From: Elysia marginata
Lineage: Eukaryota; Mollusca; Gastropoda; Plakobranchidae
Direction: 5' to 3'
Length of the DNA: 24,291 nucleotides
Assembly: GCA_019649035.1 (NCBI GenBank)
Contig: BMAT01006159.1
Span: forward strand, 30,329-54,619
In this document: positions 9,801 to 19,665 of the stretch, one piece after another
Layout: each line of letters opens with the position of its first letter
How positions within the stretch are numbered: position 1 is the first letter of the stretch
The notes under the pieces: generated by a model
The model's database searches: none
Told to the model about the DNA's origin: nothing
The model's input: the letters and a program-made list of their open reading frames with translations, nothing else
Program-made: the position numbers and the translations under genes

Positions 9801-11107
9801 GGGTAACACACGGTTACTGATTATAATACTAACACACCCCAGAGGCCAAAAGATCGTCGAACAAACTTGGTGTGACGTCAACTGTCAAGGTTGGCAATGA
9901 GCCAGCATCGTCAGTCTTCATATTTTTAGATTGTAACTTGTGCGTCAAAGCGTCACGGGCGCATAAATCCGAGGTTATTCAGAGACCGTGTCAAATAGGA
10001 TTAGCTTTGATATTTAGGGGACATACGCGGCAGGTTTGTGGTAGATTGATAGACCCATGCTTGGTTTATAAATGCTCTGACCCTATTCGGCGCTCGTTCA
10101 TTCATAGCTGGTCAGCTGTTCACTGTTCCCTCTTAAACTTTGAGGTTAAAACTTGAGACCTAATGACAGACTAACTCGAAAAAAAATAATTAGTTAGCTA
10201 CTTTATATTTATAATGTTTAGGCCTATGGCAAAATGGTAATTATCAAGCAATGCACCCCCTTAAACTTTTCTCATAGAGGAGCAGCTTTCTGAAACAGCG
10301 AGGACTCTGGCCAGATATCGTCTCTCTATGTTTGTTTTCTTTGTGCCGTAAGTGTTTTAAGTCTGGGTATGTTTGACCGTTATGTGAACAGCGATTTGGA
10401 CACATTCAGACTTAATACCCCCCCCAACCGTAGAATAACAAACGAGTTGTACAGTAAAATGTTATTTGTTTGTGCCCCCCTCCCCACCTCTCCCCTGACT
10501 AAAGCGTAAGTCGAACAACGGACCCTCTTGTCAGCAAGCCAAATGTCGTGATTGCCAAAACGAGACTCATTTTACGTATGTAGCCGTTAAAAAGAACAAA
10601 GTCCAGTACGTTTTTTAATGCAGAATAACACGCTATTTTATTACCTGGCGTGGGTTGCTTAACGCCACTCAAAGGCAAGAGTTCCCTCAAAGCTTATTTC
10701 AGCATCCATTTCCTTTGTTTAAGGCGTTTTAAAACTATCAAAATGGGGTTTCTATTCGACTTAGTAGACGCTTTCAGGGAAAGGAAACTCGCCTATATCT
10801 ACCACGTAAATTATTGCTTTTGGTGCGGTTTCAGAATGTTGTGTGTTATGACGTGTGGATGCATTAAATTGAAATGCAATTCTCGCACGATGCTCAGATA
10901 TTTTATCTAAGGGTATTCAGATATTCACGTCCCTGTTTGACCGTGCTTATGACTTTCTAGCAGGTTTGCAACTCTGGTGTCTAAAAATAGAGTTATGCCA
11001 CAACTAAAGGATCATTAGGAAAATTATGTTTAAAAGGAACCATGATGTCATAAATTATTGAATTAACTTTATGAAGGGGCCAGTTTTATAGCAACCGTTA
11101 CTTAACA
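6802..11107 (+). other. long non-coding stretch, probable FAR intron
   Basis: About 4.3 kb with no recognisable exon on either strand. Open frames stay below about 95 codons. Several T or A runs (8090-8145), a G8 run near 9444, C-runs near 10420 and 10477, and a donor-like GAG|GTAAGT at 7449 with no coding sequence before it were noted. No repeat copy shared with the rest of the window was seen here. Confidence 0.55.
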
Positions 11108-11121
11108 CCCCCCCCCCCCCC
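11108..11121 (+). repeat. poly-C run (C14)
   Basis: Fourteen C in a row. Runs of this kind recur in the window (4014, 5773, 10420), so they are a compositional habit of this genome. Confidence 0.93.
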
Positions 11122-11259
11122 TGAAGTCCGCTTCCTTTTATACAGTCCCGTTTATTATTAGACATTTCCAATTAAATCTGTATTGTCCCGTTAACTGTCT
11201 TTATTTCTTTCAACCTCCGAAACTTAATCGGTCCATATTGATCTCCCTGGAGATGTATG

Positions 11260-11450
11260 TCGCTAAATGTTTTATGATGCCTCTCTTAGCCTAATCCCTT
11301 TTCTAAATCCTTTAATCATCGCCGTGACTTGGCTGGATCTCGTGGGCTGCTTCTTTGTGTAAGATCCTGCTAAATATTGTATGATGCTTCTTTTAGCCCA
11401 ACCTTTTTCTGAGCCCTAGGTTAGTCGCTTTGATTTTGCTGAACTTGTTA
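11260..11450 (+). repeat. two-copy tandem repeat, ~106-bp spacing
   Basis: GCTAAATRTTKTATGATGC begins at 11262 and again at 11368. It is followed in both copies by YTCTYTTAGCC, an AA/CC plus TTTTCT stretch, then CGCYKTGAYTTKGCTGRAYYT. The copies are visibly diverged, so the duplication is not recent. No coding potential. Confidence 0.8.
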
Positions 11451-12193
11451 GCACTTAAACCCTTCAATCTAGCGACGGTTGCGCATTGTGTTGGTTTATA
11501 AGCTACTGTGCGGCTTAATCAAGGCTTTTAGTGTTTAACGAGACAATAATTGTAACAATCTACGGGCTTAACACAGCCTTCAGCACACAGTGTATAAGAT
11601 CTACGTATACGAAACGCGCGCGGAGACTTTCCCCCGCTATAGAGATGACCCTCCACAGATAAAGATCTTACGACCGTGCAGTTTAATGACCACTTAAGTA
11701 GTCAGTAATGTTGGTGTAGGCCCGTTAGATCTGCATAATTGTTATGGAATAACGGCTGTATTGCAGGACGCATAAGGAGTAGGCTGAGCATATCATGACT
11801 CGCTGGGCTGAAATCGCAGTAGGTGTAGGAGTGTAGAAAAATGTGATGAACACTTTCTGCAGGTAATTTGTTGAAAGGTGTGTCTCCGGGAAACACAATG
11901 AGAGCGTGGCTTGCAAGGCTTTCTCATGTGATGGAACAGGGTTTGACCGCCACACCACGGGATACCGTCACCGATAACTGGAGAATGGGGGAGAGATGCA
12001 GCTGACCGAAAGAGTCATAAGGAAACTATACGAGATTCTTGCTTTAGTGGGAGGGGCAACCTACAGGGAGCTTTTCTAATTTTGAAAGGTTCAGTAAATC
12101 TGAGACGGGCTTCGATTATTGACGCTATAAGTTCAAATAAGCGGTATTTAATGAACTTCACCTGTTATACCGCAACTGTTACTTATTTACTTA
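11451..12193 (+). other. non-coding stretch, no gene seen
   Basis: Nothing beyond short open frames was recognised. Two overlapping minus-strand frames at 11702-11958 (64 and 77 codons) have no family resemblance. Confidence 0.55.
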
Positions 12194-12194
12194 C

Positions 12195-12238
<44 letters not shown>

Positions 12239-12390
12239 NNNNNNNNNNNNNNNNNNNNNNNNNNNNNNNNNNNNNNNNNNNNNNNNNNNNNNNNNNNNNA
12301 CTACTACTACTACTACTACTACTTCTACTTCTACTTCTACTACTACCACTACCACTGCCACTACCATCACCCGCCACCACCACCACCACC
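12194..12390 (+). repeat. (CTA)n/(CCA)n trinucleotide array with assembly gap
   Basis: CTA/TAC units run up to 12238, a 61-base run of N occupies 12239-12299, and the array resumes at 12300, grading into CTT, CCA and finally (CAC)n. The gap lies wholly inside the repeat, so the true array length is unknown. The open frame crossing it is an artefact of the repeat. Confidence 0.95.
12239..12299. other. assembly gap (61 N)
   Basis: Unresolved bases flanked on both sides by the same CTA repeat. The gap size may be an estimate. Confidence 1.
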
Positions 12391-12609
12391 AGTGCTGATC
12401 AGTTGAATACGTGCCAAGTATTATAAACTAAGGAGCTGCCAAAACATAACGTTGCTTTTGCACTTTAGTAGAGATAATTATCCTTGAATCTTCGCCAACC
12501 TAAGCCTAGATCGGCTAGGGATGAAGCCCCTACCAAATACCGAAATGAACCGTGCTGTGTCGCCAGTGAGTTGACGTGCCCAAGGACTGCGTTATTGAAA
12601 GAAGCCCAT
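12391..12609. other. unique non-coding sequence between CTA array and SINE-like copy
   Basis: No feature recognised. Confidence 0.5.
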
Positions 12610-12781
12610 TCTCATCCTAATCACCATTTAAACCAACAAAGGAGCAGTAATTAAAGCGCATCACTCCAAAATTTGAATCAGATCTTTTACTGCCGATAAC
12701 AGGGTACTCATTGAACACCTGAATGAAGGGTGGGAATATGTGTAAAGAGCCTTTGCTTCGAACTCAACACACACCGCCACG
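12610..12781 (-). repeat. tRNA-related SINE-like repeat, second copy
   Basis: TCTCATC, then GGAGCAGTAATTAAAGCGCA followed by TCACTC, then GGGTACTCATTGA and TATGTGTRWRAA-like blocks occur in the same order as in the copy at 20.7 kb (there GGAACAGCAGTCAAAACGCA and GGGTACTCATTGA). It is diverged and lacks a clear A-box end. Orientation is inferred from the better copy. Confidence 0.7.
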
Positions 12782-14444
12782 AAAACTTACATGAAATCCA
12801 CGCCAGTGCATCCTCTACAGCTTATGGGTTTTTTTTTCTCTCATCACCTCATGAGTCGCTAACTAGGATGTGCGGCCCGATAACCCGCCTGCTCTAAAAA
12901 CTATAATATGCATTCAGTGTTAAGACAGTTTACTTTGTGAGGTCTGCTTGAAAACTATGGATAACACTAATAATTTTAACGTCCCCTAATCTTCTCGGAG
13001 CTGCTTCTATCGAGACATCCATAATATGCTTCAACCCCTTAGAGTTTCGACACCCATGCGGTTTGGGGTCAGTTTCAAGTTCGTATCATTCTCTGCGGGA
13101 GGGGAGAAGAAATGGCCGATTACATCTGTGCAATGCTCATGGTGTGTACACTGCACAGTCTGTAGTCTGATGCACAGCAGGTGCAGTTAACACAGCTAAT
13201 GTTGATGACCACAAATCTGTGTATTACCGGAGACACCAGAAAAGACAGACGGGAAACTTGCCGGCCGAACCCGATTTCTTTAATTTGTTTTATCGAGGTG
13301 TAATCGCCTATCAGCTGAGCTAGATGTAACTCGCGGCGGTAAACAAGACTGGGCAGACTTTAAGCAGGGGTTTAAATATTTCAGATTTAAACTGATTTTA
13401 GAGCAAATTTTTACTCGAAAAAAATGGATCAGTAATTCAACACCTATTTGCAATTAACCTTTTGCAGTATTAAACCTAATCAAGAGCACAACTTCTGTTC
13501 CTATAAGCCTTTTAGAAATTCGCCTTGCATATTGTTAGTCTATGATTCCAAAGCACTAAGAGTCTCATGTCGTTTTCAGGTGGGTTTTTTTGTCATCGGT
13601 CATTGACAACGTTGTTAAAGGTATTAATAAGATGTATGATTGGTCAACTAGGCTGAGGAAAATAACTGAAGCGCGCAAATACTTGGGACAATCACTCTAT
13701 GATTTAACTTAGGTATGAAGGAATAGAGACAGATTGAAGAATTCTTACAGACACAAACATAAACAAAAAACGTTTAATTTCTCAACATAGTCGCGACCTG
13801 AAGTAACACAAGTCCGCCATTTTATCTTTGACCTTGATTAATCCTTGGTAATACAGATCGATGAATTTTTTTGCTAATTAAACCAATATTCAACTTAACA
13901 AGAAACGTCTGCTCTTCTTTTAAATTAGGCCAAGTCATAAAAAATGTGATCGCTTTCTCGTACAATGGCCATTATTCCCCATGAATGAAAGCATAATATC
14001 TCGTTCAACGTCCAATTGAGGATAAAAAGCACTGATTTAGATCCAGGTGTGAAATCGTTGCTTTTGAAACGGCCATACATCTTACTCCCAAACAAGTGCA
14101 GATTGTCTATATGACTTCGCATGTTTTAATCGCCTTCTTTACTTCTCATTGAGCTTAGTTTGTTTGGTGAATCAATAAAGACGACTGTCGCTCTTACCAC
14201 GTTACACTTAGCTGGGCGCGCTGAAGGCTATAGTGCAGTAAACTGTCATGTATTGGGTGCAGAGGGTGATGGTCGGATTTGGGCTGTCCTGTGAGCAGCT
14301 TTGTCGAACAGACTTGTGTTCACAAAGAGAGAAAAGAACGAAGGATTATCCTGGGCTTCTCGTTTTGGCATATTGCCCCCCCTGTGGGCGAGCAGAAATG
14401 ATGTAAAATGTGCTGAACTTTGCTTAGTTTGCTGTAGAGTCTGA
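12782..14444. other. non-coding stretch, no gene seen
   Basis: T9 occurs near 12829. The minus-strand frame 13925-14122 (65 codons) is unrecognised. No other repeat or exon could be supported. Confidence 0.55.
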
Positions 14445-14665
14445 ATCGAGATGTTCTCATCCAGCCCAAATGTAAACGGAGTTGTGCCTAAAAGTCATTT
14501 TGATCTCTCTCCCAATGCTTGCCATGAGTTAGAACATTAGCAAATTCAAAAATTTTTATGAGTAAAGGGCCGGCCCTTTACACGCTAGCGTTAAACATAC
14601 GTGATCAGAGGTGTGCTACGTTTTGGGTAACTGGCCTGGGTTTAGACCGTCTCGATCTGAATGTT
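14445..14665 (+). repeat. dispersed repeat of unknown class, copy 1 (partner 19425-19665)
   Basis: Collinear matches to 19425-19665 include GCCCAAATRTAAAC (14464 and 19461), TCATTTTGATCT, CGGCCCTTTACA (14571 and 19573), AAACATAC, and a 24-base identical block (14631-14654 and 19635-19658). Both copies have the same orientation and are about 5 kb apart. No terminal repeats, promoter boxes or coding content allow a class to be named. Copy 1 contains a perfect 20-bp palindrome at 14562-14581. Confidence 0.85.
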
Positions 14666-15274
14666 CTTGTGCTGAGATAAAATGTTGTAACATAATTGTC
14701 ATCGAAAATATGGTGGTTGGTCTTTCTAGGTCATCTCAATTTTTCAAAATTCTAAGAACCTCACTTCAAAATCCTGTGGCATGAATTGAGCTCTCATTCC
14801 GTGGAAAGTAACACGCCCTTTTTGTGCGGTATCTCAATAGTTGTGTCACGCTCCATTGAAAACAAGTGTTATAGAGTGATAAACTAGTGAAACTAATCTG
14901 ATAATGCTGACCAACCTTCAACTGCGGTTTAGGTTCAGGTGTCGATATCATACCCTTATCGTAATATTGTTGGAATTGGGGGAGGGGGCCTCTCAGTTTT
15001 ACAGGTTTTTTTTTTTAATTTTCCCCCGGAAATCAAGCTGACCAGCATGAAATTATTGGCATCATTGCCTCATGTTTAACTCACATGCTTTCTTTTGTTT
15101 CGATTGTTTGTTGTATCTTAAAACTCCTCTCCTTTGCCCTCCCCCGCCCCCCTCTTTCCAAGCCTTAACGTCACTATGCACATAATAGTTATGGTCTCAT
15201 GTTTCACTTTGTTTTCTCCTCTTTGTTGTTGCTGTTTAAAACGTTTTTATCGTAATATCCTCTGTCCTCCCTGT
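14666..15274. other. non-coding stretch with G, T and C runs
   Basis: G-rich GGGGGAGGGGG near 14979, T10 near 15007 and a C-rich stretch near 15140-15155. No exon was recognised; the minus-strand frame 14766-14951 is not a known protein. Confidence 0.5.
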
Positions 15275-15320
15275 AAGATAAGATAAGATAATTCTTTATT
15301 AATCCCCGTAAGGAAATTCA
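15275..15320 (-). mobile_element. LINE-like 3' tail with (ATCTT)n end
   Basis: On the minus strand, GAATTTCCTTACGGGGATTA runs into AATAAAG and then three ATCTT-type units (plus-strand AAGAT repeats at 15275-15291). A GGGGAAATTC/GGGATYAATAAAG block ending in a short ATCT-like tandem repeat is a recurring 3' end of LINE retrotransposons in fishes and invertebrates. This is a pattern match from family knowledge; no reverse transcriptase sequence is present, so it is at most a severely 5'-truncated insertion. Confidence 0.5.
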
Positions 15321-15564
15321 ATGCACATAGTATAAGATCAACTGCCTTCACTTCACTGTAATCTTAACGCATGTTTTATTACTATTGGACTCACTGGACC
15401 GATATCTAATCGGAACTGAGCGCCTCAGGTGGGCGGATGCCGTGGCTGCCTCCTCTAGTCTGCGTCAGTGTGTCAGCAGTCACGTCTTGCATTTTGGTCG
15501 GTTCCTAACTTACTAGCACATTTTGTGAAAGTTAAAGTTGAAGTAATGATTAGTTTCAGTTCAG

Positions 15565-15567
<3 letters not shown>
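15321..15567. other. non-coding, possibly part of the truncated LINE-like insertion
   Basis: No open frame of note. If the tail at 15275-15320 is real, more of the same element may extend to the right, but no domain could be read. Confidence 0.3.
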
Positions 15568-15629
<62 letters not shown>

Positions 15630-15653
15630 TCCCCCCTCTCTCTATCTCTCTCT
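15568..15653 (+). repeat. (TC)n microsatellite, ~86 bp
   Basis: Perfect TC units from about 15569 to 15626, then an imperfect CCTTCCCCCC and CTCTATCTCT tail. Open frames on both strands here are Ser/Leu or Arg/Glu repeats. Confidence 0.97.
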
Positions 15654-16092
15654 GCATCAAATAAAATTTTTGAACATGGAGATAAAATGGTTTCACCTTT
15701 AGCCCATTGATAAGGTTCCCTTGCCTGTGTTTCTCGTCAGTGATGTTTGTGCTAGCACGGAAACGCCGAGACCGCAAGCACTCCACAACACACAAGACCG
15801 ATGCTACTTAAACACAGTGGACTCCCTTCGTGGTGACATACAACCCTGCACTGCCTGACATCTCAAATATTCTTAAAAAAAAAAACAAACAAACCAATAA
15901 CAACCTCCCCATCCCGTATTTATCCAGAAAGTGTAAAAAATCGATACCAGAGCTTCATATGACAGCATTTAGCATACTACAGTATTGGGGACATACTAGT
16001 CCGTTCTACGATATATTTTAAATGTAACAAATCAGTGCGAGTTACAATCTTACTTACTTTCTTTCTTGATTGGCGAAACAAGTCTTACACGC
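15654..16092. other. non-coding stretch, no gene seen
   Basis: A10 near 15877 with an AAAC-rich end. No recognisable exon. Confidence 0.5.
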
Positions 16093-16170
16093 TTCTCTGT
16101 CTCTGTCTGTCTGTCTCTGTCTGTCTCTCTGTCTCTTTCTCTCTCTCTCCCTCCGTTTCTACCTGTCTAT
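16093..16170 (+). repeat. (CTGT)n/(CT)n microsatellite
   Basis: Mixed CTGT and CT units, with a short ATTATC-type run following near 16183-16196. Confidence 0.93.
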
Positions 16171-16298
16171 CTCATCTTTGCCATTATCATTATCATCACA
16201 AAAACAAAAACTGCATCTCTAAAGAATCCTCTTTTTAAGCACGTCAGCAACCAACACACTAAAGCCCGTTTCTCATGACGCGTATCCCATACAGAAGA

Positions 16299-16388
16299 GT
16301 CCGGACCATCTATGAACCACTAAGCCTATGTATCACCTAAACTCGTGGGGAAGCGAAAACGCATCACCGGTACATAGACGGTCCGGAC
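16299..16388. repeat. inverted repeat around GTCCGGAC
   Basis: GTCCGGACCATCTATGA (16299-16315) pairs with ACATAGACGGTCCGGAC (16372-16388) at 15 of 17 positions, leaving a 56-base spacer. It may be the core of a small foldback or MITE-like element. No second copy occurs in this window. Confidence 0.6.
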
Positions 16389-16754
16389 GCTTTGTGTGAA
16401 GATGGCTTAATTCGGCCGATCGAAACCAAACTGTTTTTGTCTATTCATCAGTCGCTAAACCCCATCATTCTCTATCTACACTCCAAGGTCGCTCAGAGGA
16501 TTATAATTCATACCACGATACGCAACAAATCTCAATGACCAAAGATAACCATATCAGAATGCATGTCTCTTTGGTGAACTGCCGATATCATGGCTTTGGT
16601 TACGTCACGTCAATGTTTGATTAGGATGAAAGCAAACTGTTTGCTTAGTTGTCAAACTGTGAGGTGGTAATATGAAGAGAAGAGGGATACTGTTTTTGTA
16701 TTCTCTGCGTAGTTTAATACACAATCATCACCATTAGTAAATATCCACATCTGC
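16389..16754. other. non-coding stretch, no gene seen
   Basis: Nothing recognised between the inverted repeat and the CTT array. Confidence 0.5.
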
Positions 16755-16940
16755 CGCTTCTGTTTCTTCTTCCTCTACTTCTTGTTCTCCTCCCTCTTCT
16801 TCCTCTACTTCATCTTCTTCTGATTGCTCTTCTTCTTGTTCTTGTTCTTCTTCTTCTTCTTCTTCTTCTTCTTCTTCTTCTTCTTCTTCTTCTTCTTCTT
16901 CTTCTTCTTCTTCTTCTTCTCCTCCTCCTCCTCCTCCTCT
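16755..16940 (+). repeat. (TTC)n array with imperfect left flank and (CCT)n right end
   Basis: Perfect TTC units occupy about 16845-16920 (76 bases, ~25 units) with (CCT)6 to 16940. The left flank is interrupted TTC/CTC/TTG units. The minus-strand open frame encodes poly-Glu and is judged an artefact. Confidence 0.97.
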
Positions 16941-17702
16941 ACAGCTAGCTATCGCCGTTATCATTGTTATTTTTATACCCAGCTGATTTTTTGTATCGTT
17001 AATGCCATTGGTATTGTCATTATCGCTCATTAAGTACATGCAGGTTTGAGACAAGTAGACCTACATGGACAAATAAAGCGGCAACTAGATAGAGAAGGGG
17101 GAAGGCGAGCCAGAGATGGTATATATAGTAGACTGACAAGCAGGCAGACAGGCAGGAAGACCGATTGACAATTGACACCTCCATAGGATGAATACGTCTT
17201 ACTTTGAAAGATCGATGTATTTTTCCCGCTATTACTTTGACCAAGAGAAAAAGAGGATACAGTGCCTCGCCCTCGTGCTGTGTGTGTGTTAGAACTCTAA
17301 AGCTCGGATACATTCCCATGCTCACCAAGCGAAAGCAACGACCATCGGTACTGAGTAATTCGGTTACACCAAGTTACAATACAGGAAGGATTGTTGGTCG
17401 GTTCCACCACGAACATGTTTGATTATCCCAAGGTTATAGTACATCTTGTTGTATTGTGTGGCCTCTGTGAGGCCGATGACCTGGAGGTATGAGGTGGCCT
17501 AGAAGTAACGGTACAAACATTGGCCACAGGGATAGCTCTCAACCCAAGTTGCAGGGGGTAGAGGAATTATGCAAAGTAGAGAGAGGAAAGATGAGTAGAT
17601 AGAGGTGTTTAATTATATTGTATTATCAAAAGAAATAGTCGACAACTTACGATAGACTGGGAAACGGGAAGGCGGGGGAAAATATAGCTAAATCGCTTGA
17701 AT
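16941..17702. other. non-coding stretch with GACA/CAGG tract
   Basis: An imperfect GACA/CAGG tract lies at about 17128-17175, and a GGCCTC/GAGGCC hairpin with a 3-base loop at about 17460-17474. Open frames on both strands (up to 102 codons) are not recognised. Confidence 0.5.
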
Positions 17703-17897
17703 TGATAGATAAACAGGCAAGTAGGCAGGTTGGTAAATACATAAATAGCCAGACCGATAGATAGATAGATAAGCAAGCCGGCTGATTGATCGGAGGATTG
17801 ACTGGTAGATATTTGAATAGATAAGTAAACGAGCAGACAGGTGGAAGCATAGGCATCCGGGCAGATAGAACCATAAACATATAGATAGATAAAATGA
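17703..17897 (+). repeat. decayed (GATA)n-type array
   Basis: Clusters of GATA, GATAAA, CAGG, AAGT and TTGATCGG-like units with three or more GATA in a row only at 17756-17770 and 17880-17891. It looks like an old, mutated tetranucleotide array. Confidence 0.8.
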
Positions 17898-17958
17898 TAA
17901 AATATTATTGTATTAGAAAGTTCTTGAGGGAAAGAGGAGTAACTTTGAGCATCATAGC

Positions 17959-18012
17959 TAAAAAGAGAGAGAGAGACAGAGGAGGGGGAGAAAAGAGGAT
18001 GGGGGGGGGGGN

Positions 18013-18069
<57 letters not shown>
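17959..18069 (+). repeat. purine tract: AG-rich, G11, one N, (GA)n
   Basis: A GAGA/GGAG stretch leads to G11 (18001-18011), one unresolved base at 18012, then a perfect GA run 18013-18069. The N sits exactly at the change of repeat, as expected of a sequencing problem. Confidence 0.97.
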
Positions 18070-18070
<1 letters not shown>

Positions 18071-18440
18071 ACTGTGGGTCTTGTTTTGCTTTATCGTGGC
18101 TATTGTCCTATCATTGTTACCTATCTTGCTTCCGATTAATCACGCCTCGAAGTTAAAGTAAAAGTAACGCGAAGCAATATTTGTATTCCTTTGTTTTAAA
18201 GTATTCTGTATTTTCTTAAACGACATTTGAAGCAGTTTTCATTTACGTCTTTCTCTTTCCAACTTGAAAACGGACAGAGGATGCCTAAACTCCCTTTAAA
18301 AACTACAGATACATCTCAGCAGTTTGCTCCTTGATGACTTTGACCTGGCTACTTAGGGTCACCACACATCTGGTATATCTGGTATTACACGCGCGCGTAC
18401 ACGTTATATGGAGTAACGGGTCAATCCACAGTTATCAACG
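18070..18440. other. non-coding stretch, no gene seen
   Basis: Nothing recognised. Confidence 0.5.
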
Positions 18441-18492
18441 TCTTTCTTTCTCTGTGTGTGTCTCTCTCTGTCTCTGTCTGTCTGTCTGTCTC

Positions 18493-18532
<40 letters not shown>

Positions 18533-18545
18533 ACTCCCTCTGTCT
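18441..18545 (+). repeat. (CTGT)n/(CT)n microsatellite, ~105 bp
   Basis: Alternating blocks of GT, CT and CTGT units. The open frame across it encodes Cys/Leu/Ser/Val repeats only. Confidence 0.95.
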
Positions 18546-19424
18546 CGGGTGTCTAGGCCTACCTCAATCTCTCGCCATTAACTGACTCCAGGGTCCAGGT
18601 TTATCAATCAGTGTCCGGCCAGGGTCAATACACCAGCCTTTCGGGGTCAGCTCGAGGTCAAGTTACATTCTGGACTGACGTGGCCTTGCCTGGTCGGAAT
18701 CTGCCGGACACTGTCCGACACAGCTGACTTGGCAGATTGGCAGTTTGGCTGGCCGAATGGGCCGTCAAGTTTGGATACATTGCAGAACTTGTACATGGCT
18801 GAATGACCCAAGGCCTAACTTCTCATTTAGACCATGAAGCGAGGAGATCTAATTCTTCATTGTTGCACTGTATTTGTTTGTCGTAATTTTTCGAGTGTAA
18901 ATGCCTACGAAAATTAAGTGTCGTGACTGTATTTTCTAAGGTTTTTCGCCATTCTATTCTTTCCAAATCCTATGACATTGTTACACGAAAACCGCTGAAT
19001 TTCTTTAAACTTGAAGTGCCTATACTGGATAAAAAATCACTGTGCCGTTACATATCGAAAAGAAATCGCCTATTAGTAAAAATCCCCTCTTTGTCTTTGT
19101 ATTGTTTCTTGCGTTTAACCAAAATGGTTTGGCCACTGATTTTACATCGAAACATTTTCTCCTTATTTGCCCCACCTTGACCTCAACAAAACCCAAAACA
19201 GTTTTCATAGATTTATATACTTGTAGAATTTATGATATTGTAGATTTTTTAAATCCCGGATTGTACCATGAGCTTAAGTTGAAAAACTATTTAACTTTAC
19301 AAGAAAAGCATCAGCAACAGCTGCAGTTGCCAGTGTAGTAATTGGTTTGTCAGTCAATTAGCTCAGAGCTAACCCCGCCACCCCAGAATAATGGATTGGC
19401 TAATTCGTTCAATGGAACAAAGAG
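18546..19424. other. non-coding stretch with overlapping unrecognised frames
   Basis: GTGTCCGGC near 18611 and GCCGGACAC near 18702 form a 9-bp inverted repeat in a GC-richer patch (18590-18760). Plus-strand frames 18923-19180 (85 codons) and 19042-19338 (98 codons) overlap in different frames. Neither resembles a family I know, and the composition is AT-rich, unlike the FAR exon. Confidence 0.45.
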
Positions 19425-19665
19425 ATACTGGGCTAGACGTTCTCAATACCAGGCCAACCCGCCCAAATATAAACAAACATGTGCACATGATATTATATCA
19501 TTTTGATCTTGCTCTTCCAATTCTTGGTATGAGCTGGAAAAAACAATTTCGACAATGTTTTGAGTCGAGGGTCGGCCCTTTACAAGCAAGTATCAAACAT
19601 ACAGATATTGAGAGATGTGTTTAGTTTTAGTAAACTGGCCTGGGTTTAGACCGTCTCGGTACCGA
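19425..19665 (+). repeat. dispersed repeat of unknown class, copy 2 (partner 14445-14665)
   Basis: Collinear with copy 1, including the 24-base identical block at 19635-19658 and CGGCCCTTTACA at 19573-19584. The right end runs into a T-rich stretch (19669-19699), which might be a tail, but copy 1 lacks it. The palindrome of copy 1 is not preserved. Confidence 0.85.

Noticed and set aside
9872-10156. 94-codon plus-strand frame
   Set aside because: No recognisable motif and no splice context; a frame of this length is expected by chance in 24 kb.
12082-12426. Plus-strand frame across the CTA array
   Set aside because: Poly-Tyr/Leu translation of a repeat, and it runs through a 61-N gap.
15468-15795. 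Ser/Leu-rich (+) and Arg/Glu-rich (-) frames
   Set aside because: Both are readings of the TC microsatellite.
16734-17054. 106-codon minus-strand frame with a long poly-Glu run
   Set aside because: It is the translation of the TTC/CCT microsatellite with unrelated flanks; no domain and no splice context.
17703-17897. Spaced repeat units suggestive of a CRISPR array
   Set aside because: Units are 4 bases of GATA type with irregular spacing in eukaryotic DNA; this is a decayed microsatellite.
17894-18139. Arg/Glu-rich plus-strand frame
   Set aside because: Reading of the GA repeat with an unresolved base.
18923-19338. Overlapping plus-strand frames of 85 and 98 codons
   Set aside because: AT-rich composition unlike the FAR exon, no domain recognised, and they compete in different frames.
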